Below are positions 1-5,467 of a stretch of 12,735 nt of DNA, in pieces. Where the stretch lies: NCBI GenBank assembly GCA_934691925.1, contig CAKUTI010000042.1:1-12735 (forward strand). Reading direction: 5' to 3'. The translations under genes were made by a program, and so were the position numbers. Numbering within the stretch: position 1 is the stretch's first letter; the number at the start of each line of letters is the position of its first letter. The notes beneath the pieces were generated by a model. The model saw only the letters and a program-made list of their open reading frames with translations. It did no database searches and was not told where the DNA came from. The DNA is from an uncultured Treponema sp. (GTDB lineage: Bacteria; Spirochaetota; Spirochaetia; Treponematales; Treponemataceae).

Positions 1-2
1 AG

Positions 3-83
3 ATTGTAAAAGAGCAGTCTTCATCGGCAGGCGTAAGAAGAATCCGCGCGGTGATTTCTGGCGGGCTTCCGCTCGACAAATAG
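3..83 (+). CDS. alaS: Alanyl-tRNA synthetase, C-terminal end (partial)
   Basis: Only the last 26 codons are present, ending at TAG 81-83; the 5' part lies outside the window. The peptide contains SAGVRRIRAV, which resembles the AGVRRIEAV segment typical of the AlaS editing domain, preceded by IVKEQ, similar to the KIxxE of that family. In most bacteria roughly 180 further residues (the C-Ala domain) follow this segment; here the protein stops about 10 residues after it. Short AlaS proteins without C-Ala are known in spirochaetes such as Borrelia burgdorferi, so this end is probably natural. The product would charge tRNA-Ala in the cytoplasm and clear mischarged Ser or Gly. The call rests on a short motif. 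The next gene starts 63 bases later on the same strand, with no terminator seen between them. Confidence 0.6.
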   Translation: MVKEQSSSAGVRRIRAVISGGLPLDK

Positions 84-146
84 TCTGTAACCAGATTTAA
101 AAATAAGTGTTTCCTAAATGGAAATCTCTTGAACTAAGGAAAAGTT

Positions 147-1232
147 ATGAAACGTTTGGCAATATGTTTATCGCTGTTGGTCGCTCTTGCTGGAAGCGTG
201 TTTGCTCAGGCAGATTTGACTCCGCTTGTGGTTGTAAAATTGAACAAATCCGAGACAATCACTCTTAAAAAACTGAAAAATCGGGTTGAGACATACAAAA
301 AGCAGACAAATCAGGCGTCTTTTTCTGTTGACCAGAAGAAAGAAATTCTGAATGCGATGGTTGATGAGCTTCTTATCGTTCATGCGGCGCAGAAAGAGGG
401 CTTGAGCATCACTGACACGCAGGTGAACCAGTATTTTCTTGCGAGCCTTAGCCAGCAGGTTGGGCATCAAGTTACAGAAGCGGAATTCACAGAAATTGTC
501 AAAAAGAACACGGGCTTGAAACTTGATGATTTTATGCTCCAGCAGGTTGGAATGAACGTCAGCGATTATAAGGATTATCTTAAAAATCAGCTTTTGGCGC
601 AGCAGTATGTTCTTTCAAAAAAGCAGGACGAAATCAAGAAAGTTGCTCCGACAGACGATGAAATCCGTTCTTTCTACGAGATGAACAAGGCGAATTTCGT
701 TCAGAGCGATATGCTTAAACTTTTCCTTGTGGTTGCTCCAAAGGGCGACAATGCGGAAGCCGCAAAAACGAAAATCCAGCAGGTCAGAAACGACTTGAAC
801 GCGAAAAAGACGAATTTTGATAAAATCAAGGCTGATTCAGTCAAGGACAAAATTTATCAGGGCGGAGATTTGCTGATTAGTAAGACTGCCCAGCACGCAA
901 AAACTTTGGGAATTTCTTACAACGAGCTTCTCGAGCTTTTCGGACGGGACATCGGCTACACTTCTGATGTGAACGAGACTGAAAATGACTATCAGTTTTA
1001 TGTAATCCGCCAGAAATATGCGGCGAAAATGCTCGGGCTTAGCGACTTGGTTCAGCCTGAGACAACGCTCACTGTTTACGATTATATCAGATCAAATTTG
1101 ACGCAGCAGAAACAGAGCCAGGCTCTTGTTAAGGCTGTAAACGACCTTACAAAATCGCTTGATACTCCTGAAAATGTTGACCGAAAGAAAACAGGCGATG
1201 CTCTTACCAAACTTCTTAACTGGGAAAAATAA
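147..1232 (+). CDS. SurA-like periplasmic chaperone / parvulin-family protein
   Basis: A 361-residue exported protein. Residues 1-20 form a signal peptide (KR, then a hydrophobic core ending SVFA-QA), with likely signal peptidase I cleavage after A20. Residues about 31-160 match a SurA N-terminal chaperone fold (helical, with EILNAMVDELLIVHAAQKEG typical of it). Residues about 185-295 look like a degenerate parvulin domain: KLFLVV as first strand, GGDL at 239-242, and YVIR near the end. The histidine expected in the first parvulin strand (ARHIL in active enzymes) is absent (LKLFLVV), so isomerase activity is doubtful and a holdase role for outer-membrane or periplasmic proteins is more likely. 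The ATG has AAGGA at 136-140, 6 bases upstream. A small stem (TTTCC 110-114 with GGAAA 120-124) lies in the leader. Its stop overlaps the nusB start (TAATG), so the two are translationally coupled. Confidence 0.8.
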   Translation: MKRLAICLSLLVALAGSVFAQADLTPLVVVKLNKSETITLKKLKNRVETYKKQTNQASFSVDQKKEILNAMVDELLIVHAAQKEGLSITDTQVNQYFLASLSQQVGHQVTEAEFTEIVKKNTGLKLDDFMLQQVGMNVSDYKDYLKNQLLAQQYVLSKKQDEIKKVAPTDDEIRSFYEMNKANFVQSDMLKLFLVVAPKGDNAEAAKTKIQQVRNDLNAKKTNFDKIKADSVKDKIYQGGDLLISKTAQHAKTLGISYNELLELFGRDIGYTSDVNETENDYQFYVIRQKYAAKMLGLSDLVQPETTLTVYDYIRSNLTQQKQSQALVKAVNDLTKSLDTPENVDRKKTGDALTKLLNWEK

Positions 1233-1648
1233 TGTCAAGACGAAAAAGCAGAATTGTTGCGTTTCAGGGGCTTTATTCTTGGGACGTTGGCGGACAAAGC
1301 GAGAAAGACGTGATGGAGCTTTCTTGGATTAAAAAAGATGACGACACCGAGCCTCTGAATGATGAGGACAGCGCATTTGCACGCATGCTGATTGCCGGTT
1401 CAATCGAGAATATCGGAACTGTCGATGAGAAAATCAAGGCTCATTTGAAAAACTGGTCGTTTGAGCGGCTCAACAAAGTTACTCTTGCGATTTTGAGAAT
1501 GAGCGTCTACTCGCTTTTGTACACGAAAGATATTACTTCGTCGATTGTAATTGACGAGGCGGTTGATATTGCCAAAAATTACGGTCCTGATGATTCATAC
1601 AAATTTGTGAACGCAGTTCTCGACAATATCAGAAAAGAGCTAGAATAG
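1232..1648 (+). CDS. nusB: Transcription antitermination factor NusB
   Basis: The 138-residue product has the usual NusB length. The N-terminus MSRRKSRIVAFQGLYSWD matches the arginine-rich, RNA-binding start of the family (RRxAR..A.QxLYxWD). The C-terminal half carries the helices NWSFERLNKVTLAILRMSVY and IVIDEAVDIAKNYGPDDSYKFVNAVLD, the classic NusB signature. NusB binds boxA RNA together with NusE (ribosomal protein S10) and prevents premature termination in rRNA operons. The start codon shares one base with the preceding stop, and no separate strong ribosome site is needed. The following lipoprotein gene starts 6 bases after its stop, so the three genes probably form one transcript. All expected segments are intact. 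Confidence 0.95.
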   Translation: MSRRKSRIVAFQGLYSWDVGGQSEKDVMELSWIKKDDDTEPLNDEDSAFARMLIAGSIENIGTVDEKIKAHLKNWSFERLNKVTLAILRMSVYSLLYTKDITSSIVIDEAVDIAKNYGPDDSYKFVNAVLDNIRKELE

Positions 1649-1654
1649 AAAATT

Positions 1655-3598
1655 ATGCGAAATCCTGTAAAAAAATCAATTTCCGCAGTCTGTGCTTGTT
1701 TTGTTTTTGCAGGATTTTTGTCATCTTGCTCTGTGAAAGATGACTCGAAAGGCTTTATCTCCGCTATGGACAGCGTTGACATCTACATAAAAAACGGCGA
1801 TGTCAACGAAGCCTTGAAGCTTTTGAAAAAATCTGAAAAAAAGGCTTTCAGTTCCTATGCGCGGCTTGGAGTTTACAGGCGTTACGCACAGCTCGGCGAG
1901 GAAAAACTTGCAAGAAAAACGCTTGAAAATGCCTACAAAAAACTTCCTGAAAACCTTGAAATTGAAGCCGTTTATGGAAATTATCTTTTAAGACGCGGCG
2001 AAACCGGAAAATCATTAAAACTAACAGAAAAACTTTCCGGAACAAAATACGGCTCGATTCATTCGGAAGCGATGCTGAAATCTTTGACAGAAGATTTTTT
2101 TGCCGGTCAGTCCGATTTGAAAGACGAGAAAAGTCCGCTTTTTGAAAAGGAAATCTCATCATCTTATTTTGATATTTACGCTGGAACCGGCGACAAACGC
2201 TGGCTTAGAAACTGCGCGCTGATTTATCTTATGCGTGGCGACTATTCGCTTGCCTCTTCACTGCAGTCAACTTTTTCTTATGACGACCTTGACGATTCTG
2301 AGGATGCTCTTTTTTGGGGCTTTGTTCAGTACGATTCTGGAAATTATGACATTGCGGTAAAAAATCTTGAAAAAGTGAAGTCAGACTTGCTTTCTGGAAC
2401 GGCCGCTTCGCTTGCTTCTGATTCTTACGCGAAACTTGATGATTTTGACAGCGCTGAGGAAACGAGAAATTCCTATATGAGCCGTGCAAAATCTTATGTG
2501 AAAATCGCTCCGTCTTTGAGGGTGAACAGCGCGCTTTGGGCTTACCGCCACGAGGATTACAAGCGGGCTTACGAGCTTTTGGTTAACGCTGTTTCTGATT
2601 ATCCTGACTATGTTCCGGGATTAGTGAGCTACGGAAAACTTGCTTGGATTGATTCCCAGCCTGTCGAAATGACCGATTTGGAAATTTCGCTCAGAAAAAC
2701 GAAATTGCGCACTTTGAAAATGCGGAATTATGACGACCGCCCGAAATTCAATATCGAAGACGCAGTAAGTAGAATGGAAGAGCTTCTTGAAAAGGAAAAT
2801 TCTCTTGACGGCGAAAAAAACGATGATTTGATTGTTGAGAGACTCAACCTTTTTATGCGCGAAAACGATGCTTTGCCGCTCGCCAAAAAAACGGCTTTGA
2901 TTTGGAGCGAGCTTGAAAAAAATCGGCTTGGAACAAATCTTTATCCGCCGCATTTGGTTCAGTTTTGCGTGCAGAAACTTCTTTCGTTCGGGCTGGTTGA
3001 GGACGCAAGAACGCTTTTTACAGATTTTATAACGACGAAATTCAACTTGAATTATCAAGAAGACAAAAATAAAGAGAAAAAAGTTGAAACCGACATTTTT
3101 GGCGGCGAAAAATTAGTGAAAAATGGAAGCGTTCCTCCGTTTATTGCGAAACTTGCCTTTGGAGACAAGGCTGCCGCTGCGGCAAGCAAAATGGAAATTT
3201 GGGAAGTTGAATTTGCGGCTTATTTCGCGCTTTTGGACGGAAATGTTTCTGCGGCGAAAAGACTTTACGAGTACGCGAATTTTGAGACTGGCGGGGCAAA
3301 AACTGCGAATGCGGGGGGGGAATATATTTCTGTTTCGCCGCTTTGCGCGTCTTCAAGCTCCGCGAACCTTGCGATGATTTATTCAAGCCAGAACGAGAAG
3401 AAAAAGGCTTTGAATCTTTACACGCTTGCGGCTGGAAAAACTTTCTCAAAGAAAACAAAATCCAGACTTTTATATAGAATTGCGAATCTTCAGATTGGAA
3501 TGGGAAGAAAAGACGACGCTTTGAATTCCGCGTCTTATGCTGTGAGCCTTGACCCGAGCAACGCAGATGCCCGGCTGCTTTTAAATCAGCACAAATAG
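1655..3598 (+). CDS. TPR-repeat lipoprotein
   Basis: A 647-residue predicted lipoprotein. The N-terminus has KK, a hydrophobic stretch and a lipobox LSSC with the acylated cysteine at C25, followed by SVKDD. The rest is largely alpha-helical with tetratricopeptide-like repeats: clear ones at about residues 35-130 (EALKLLKKSEKKAF, KLARKTLENAYKKLPENLEIEAVYGNYLL in part) and at the C-terminus about 565-645 (ANLAMIYSSQNEKKKALNLY, DDALNSASYAVSLDPSNADA). The middle (about 160-450) is degenerate. TPR lipoproteins usually act as protein-protein scaffolds at the inner or outer membrane; the partner here is unknown. The start is ATG 1655, six bases after nusB, with only a weak purine-rich leader, suggesting coupling to nusB. 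A run of eight G at 3313-3320 encodes part of A553-G554-G555-E556 and makes the frame vulnerable to slippage. The gene runs into the stem-loop at 3647-3717. Confidence 0.85.
   Translation: MRNPVKKSISAVCACFVFAGFLSSCSVKDDSKGFISAMDSVDIYIKNGDVNEALKLLKKSEKKAFSSYARLGVYRRYAQLGEEKLARKTLENAYKKLPENLEIEAVYGNYLLRRGETGKSLKLTEKLSGTKYGSIHSEAMLKSLTEDFFAGQSDLKDEKSPLFEKEISSSYFDIYAGTGDKRWLRNCALIYLMRGDYSLASSLQSTFSYDDLDDSEDALFWGFVQYDSGNYDIAVKNLEKVKSDLLSGTAASLASDSYAKLDDFDSAEETRNSYMSRAKSYVKIAPSLRVNSALWAYRHEDYKRAYELLVNAVSDYPDYVPGLVSYGKLAWIDSQPVEMTDLEISLRKTKLRTLKMRNYDDRPKFNIEDAVSRMEELLEKENSLDGEKNDDLIVERLNLFMRENDALPLAKKTALIWSELEKNRLGTNLYPPHLVQFCVQKLLSFGLVEDARTLFTDFITTKFNLNYQEDKNKEKKVETDIFGGEKLVKNGSVPPFIAKLAFGDKAAAAASKMEIWEVEFAAYFALLDGNVSAAKRLYEYANFETGGAKTANAGGEYISVSPLCASSSSANLAMIYSSQNEKKKALNLYTLAAGKTFSKKTKSRLLYRIANLQIGMGRKDDALNSASYAVSLDPSNADARLLLNQHK
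3313..3320 (+). repeat. G8 homopolymer inside the TPR lipoprotein gene
   Basis: Eight consecutive G lie in frame within codons 553-556 of the lipoprotein. Loss of one G would shift reading into a frame that stops at TGA 3375-3377, giving a protein of about 573 residues lacking the C-terminal TPRs. Poly-G tracts act as phase-variation switches in Treponema pallidum, but eight G is at the short end for that role. Confidence 0.6.
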
Positions 3599-3646
3599 AA
3601 AATAAAATATTTTTCGACTGGATTTCTAATTTCCAATAAAGACAAA

Positions 3647-3717
3647 AAAGGCTGCCCGTTAACTATCGCTTTTTCACTCAGAAACAAATTATGAAAAAGC
3701 GTTTCTAGGCAGCCTTT
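3647..3717 (-). terminator. Long two-part stem-loop terminator of groES, shared with the convergent lipoprotein gene
   Basis: The outer stem pairs AAAGGCTGCC (3647-3656) with GGCAGCCTTT (3708-3717). A second, nested 9-bp stem pairs CGCTTTTTC (3667-3675) with GAAAAAGCG (3693-3701) around a 17-base loop. On the minus strand GGCAGCC is followed at once by six U (A 3644-3649), a good intrinsic terminator 9 bases after the groES stop. On the plus strand the stem is followed only by TTTAATAAATTTT, so it is a weaker terminator for the lipoprotein gene. The remaining bases of the 127-base gap (3599-3646) show nothing else. Confidence 0.85.
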
Positions 3718-3725
3718 AATAAATT

Positions 3726-3998
3726 TTACTCGACAACAGCGATGATGTCTGAGTTTTTGACGATGAGATATTCTTCGCCGTCCATTTTTACCTGAACTCC
3801 AGAATATTTGTCGTACATTACTCTATCGCCGACTTTTACAGTGATTTTCTCTTTTTCAGTTCCAGGACCGACAGCCTCAACAGTCGCAGTCTGTGTTTTT
3901 TCCTGCGCAGCCTCAGGCAAGATGATTCCTGATTTTGTTGTAGTTTCCGCTTTTTCCTGCTTCAAAAGCACGCGGTCAGCTAATGGTTTGAGTTTCAT
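3726..3998 (-). CDS. groES: Co-chaperonin GroES
   Basis: The 90-residue product is full length for the family. It begins MKLKPLADRVLLKQ, has the mobile loop at about residues 17-32 with the hydrophobic GIIL (24-27) that docks on GroEL, then VGPG (43-46), VKVGDRVMYDKYSG (54-67) and the C-terminal strand EEYLIVKNSDIIAVVE. It caps the GroEL folding chamber in the cytoplasm. Start ATG 3996-3998 has a strong GGAGG (4007-4011) 8 bases upstream. groEL is not adjacent; groES is also separated from groEL in Treponema pallidum. No CIRCE element (TTAGCACTC-N9-GAGTGCTAA) is present, so HrcA control of that type is not indicated; the GATACA motifs upstream are the visible candidate operators. It converges with the TPR lipoprotein gene and diverges from the sigma factor gene. 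Confidence 0.97.
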   Translation of the reverse strand: MKLKPLADRVLLKQEKAETTTKSGIILPEAAQEKTQTATVEAVGPGTEKEKITVKVGDRVMYDKYSGVQVKMDGEEYLIVKNSDIIAVVE

Positions 3999-4023
3999 TT
4001 ATATATCCTCCAAAAATTTGATA

Positions 4024-4217
4024 TTTGATACAAATAAAATATAGAAATAATTTTCAATCGGCAAGTTTTATTTTTTGATTTTCAGGATTTTGTAAAACAA
4101 AAGATTTTGGAAATTTTGATACAGTTTTTTGGAAAAGACTGTTAAGTGTATCAAAAAGATACAAAAATTATTTGATTTTTATGATTTTAAGTTTTGATGT
4201 TCCTTTTTGATACAAAA
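4024..4217. promoter_or_regulatory. Cluster of five GATACA motifs upstream of groES
   Basis: Related motifs occur at 4024-4034 (TTTGATACAAA), 4114-4124 (TTTTGATACAG), 4147-4156 (TGTATCAAAA, opposite orientation), 4158-4167 (GATACAAAAA) and 4204-4217 (TTTTTGATACAAAA). The third and fourth form a perfect inverted repeat, TGTATC-AAAAA-GATACA (4147-4163), like a dimeric repressor operator. The first overlaps the predicted groES transcription start. The second and third also form a 10-bp inverted repeat (4114-4123 with 4147-4156), which competes with an inner hairpin ACAGT 4121-4125 / ACTGT 4138-4142. No known regulator of this sequence is recognised. Confidence 0.45.
4036..4064 (-). promoter_or_regulatory. 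Predicted groES promoter (sigma-70 type)
   Basis: On the minus strand TTGCCG (4059-4064) and TATTTT (4036-4041) are separated by 17 bases; TATATT at 4038-4043 is an overlapping alternative -10. Transcription would start near 4029, giving a leader of about 30 bases ending in GGAGG before the groES ATG. The match is moderate, in a very AT-rich context. Confidence 0.5.
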
Positions 4218-4310
4218 TTAATAAAACTAAACGGAATCGGCAAGGAAAACTTTCTGATTTTTGCTTTTTTTTGGAATCTTTAGAAAAGCGAACTTTCACA
4301 GTTTAGAGAG

Positions 4311-4375
4311 GCTACGCCGACACGGAGCCGTTGCGGAGCAAGCCCGAAGGGCCGAGCGTGAGCGGGCGGCGTAGC
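4311..4375. repeat. GC-rich multi-hairpin element in an AT-rich intergenic region
   Basis: An island of about 75 GC-rich bases (roughly 4309-4382) sits abruptly in AT-rich DNA. GCTACGCCG (4311-4319) pairs with CGGCGTAGC (4367-4375) as a 9-bp outer stem. Inside are consecutive small hairpins: ACGG-AG-CCGT (4322-4331), TTGC-GGA-GCAA (4331-4341, sharing a base) and GCCC-GAA-GGGC (4342-4352). The layout resembles dispersed palindromic intergenic repeats (REP or small MITE type), but copy number cannot be judged from this window. The remainder of 4218-4478 shows no gene. Confidence 0.55.
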
Positions 4376-4478
4376 GGCGGGCATTGTTTTTCTCATTTGG
4401 TAATGTGAAAAAATATTGGCTGCTGGAGAAAAAGTCCGTTCTGAAAAAAATAAATTGAAATAGGAAAAAATAAAAAAG

Positions 4479-4495
4479 TTGGCACGGAATTTGCT
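4479..4495 (+). promoter_or_regulatory. Sigma-54 (RpoN) -24/-12 promoter of the sigma factor gene
   Basis: TTGGCACGGAATTTGCT matches the sigma-54 consensus YTGGCACG-N4-TTGCW at every specified position, with the invariant GG at 4481-4482 and GC at 4493-4494 separated by exactly 10 bases. Transcription would start near 4506, leaving a leader of about 28 bases that carries AAGGAGA (4521-4527). The -12 element overlaps TGCTATACT (4492-4500), which could serve as an extended -10 for sigma-70; no -35 hexamer is visible at the right distance (AAAAAA at 4472-4477). Both uses are possible. Confidence 0.75.
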
Positions 4496-4533
4496 ATACT
4501 TTATGCAGCAAAACCTTAAAAAGGAGATTCTAT

Positions 4534-5373
4534 ATGAAACACGACGACGAGACAATTTCTTTTTACTTGAACGACATTAAAAATATTCCGCTTTTGACAC
4601 AGGATGAAGAGAAAAAATTGGCGGAAGAAGCCGTGAAAGGGTCTTTGGAAGCGAAAAACAAGCTGGTGAAGTCGAATCTCCGTTTTGTGATTACAATCGC
4701 GAAAAGCTATCAGGGAAGAGGGCTGGAGCTTTCGGACTTGATTAGCGAGGGAAATCTTGGCTTGATGACTGCGGTTGACCATTTTGACGTTTCAAAAGGA
4801 TACAGGTTTATTTCGTATGCGGTCTGGTGGATTCGCCAGAGCATTCAGAAAGCGCTTTGCGACAAGAGCCGTGCAATCCGCCTGCCGATGAACAAGGTGA
4901 GCGAGCTTGCGCAGGTTCAGAAAGCCAAGGCGATTGTTGGAAGCGACAAGGCTGAAGCCCAGCAGATTTCTGAAATGGCAGTGATTTTGAGCATGAGCGA
5001 GGAAAAAGTGCGCGATATGCTGAAGCTCGACAAGGATATTATTTCGCTCGATGCCCCGATTGACACCGAGGCGAAAGACAGCGATTCATTTGGTGCGGGA
5101 TTTAAAGATGAAATCAACGCGGGGCCTGAGGAAAGAGCGATTGAAAGCGCGATGAAGAGCGATGTTGCAAGCGCGGTGAACACTTTGAAGCCGACTGCGC
5201 AAAAAGTTCTTCGCATGCGCTACGGCTTGAACGGCTTAAAGCCGATGTCTCTTTCGGAAGTTGGAGCAGTTGTGGGACTTACAAAGGAAAGAATCCGGCA
5301 GATTGAGAAAGGCGCAATTCAGACTTTGCAGCTTCCTTCAAAAAAACGCCGCCTCGAAGCGTACGTTGCATAG
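4534..5373 (+). CDS. RpoS-like group-2 sigma-70 family factor
   Basis: A 279-residue sigma factor lacking region 1.1. Region 1.2 lies at about 5-35 (ISFYLNDIKNIPLLTQDEE), region 2 at 39-109 (core-binding and -10 recognition, with SDLISEGNLGL and AVWWIRQSIQKAL), region 3 at about 112-175 (RAIRLPMNK, SLDAPID) and region 4 at 212-275 with the -35 helix-turn-helix SLSEVGAVVGLTKERIRQIEKG. It directs RNA polymerase to a set of promoters. Its length and lack of region 1.1 separate it from the primary RpoD (usually about 500 or more residues) and put it near Borrelia RpoS (about 267 residues); the region 2.4 and 4.2 sequences are close to the primary-sigma type, so it probably reads ordinary -35/-10 promoters. 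ATG 4534 has GGAG 7 bases upstream. The gene is preceded by an exact sigma-54 promoter and diverges from groES. Whether it is a stationary-phase, stress or host-adaptation factor cannot be told from sequence. Confidence 0.9.
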   Translation: MKHDDETISFYLNDIKNIPLLTQDEEKKLAEEAVKGSLEAKNKLVKSNLRFVITIAKSYQGRGLELSDLISEGNLGLMTAVDHFDVSKGYRFISYAVWWIRQSIQKALCDKSRAIRLPMNKVSELAQVQKAKAIVGSDKAEAQQISEMAVILSMSEEKVRDMLKLDKDIISLDAPIDTEAKDSDSFGAGFKDEINAGPEERAIESAMKSDVASAVNTLKPTAQKVLRMRYGLNGLKPMSLSEVGAVVGLTKERIRQIEKGAIQTLQLPSKKRRLEAYVA

Positions 5374-5397
5374 GCGCTTGAAAAACTTTCAAAGCGC
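5374..5397 (+). terminator. Stem-loop directly after the sigma factor stop codon
   Basis: GCGCTT (5374-5379) pairs with AAGCGC (5392-5397) and GAAA (5380-5383) with TTTC (5387-5390), around loop AAC with one bulged A (5391). It begins at the base after the TAG. No U-run follows on the plus strand, so it may protect the 3' end of the mRNA rather than terminate by itself. The sigma and recG genes converge here across a 94-base gap. Confidence 0.45.
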
Positions 5398-5467
5398 AAC
5401 GTGCAGAGTAAAAGCTAAAATTTTGGCTGGAAAATAGAAAAATAAAAAAGAAAAGCGGCAGATGGTT

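Noticed and set aside
4012..4217. CIRCE heat-shock operator upstream of groES
   Set aside because: Neither TTAGCACTC nor GAGTGCTAA is present in the region.
4455..4500. Classical sigma-70 promoter using TTGAAA (4455-4460) and TATACT (4495-4500)
   Set aside because: The 34-base spacing is far too long; only an extended -10 reading of TATACT remains possible.
4280..4555. Minus-strand 91-codon open frame over the GC-rich island and the sigma gene start
   Set aside because: It overlaps the sigma-54 promoter and the palindromic island, has no family resemblance and arises because the island lacks stops.
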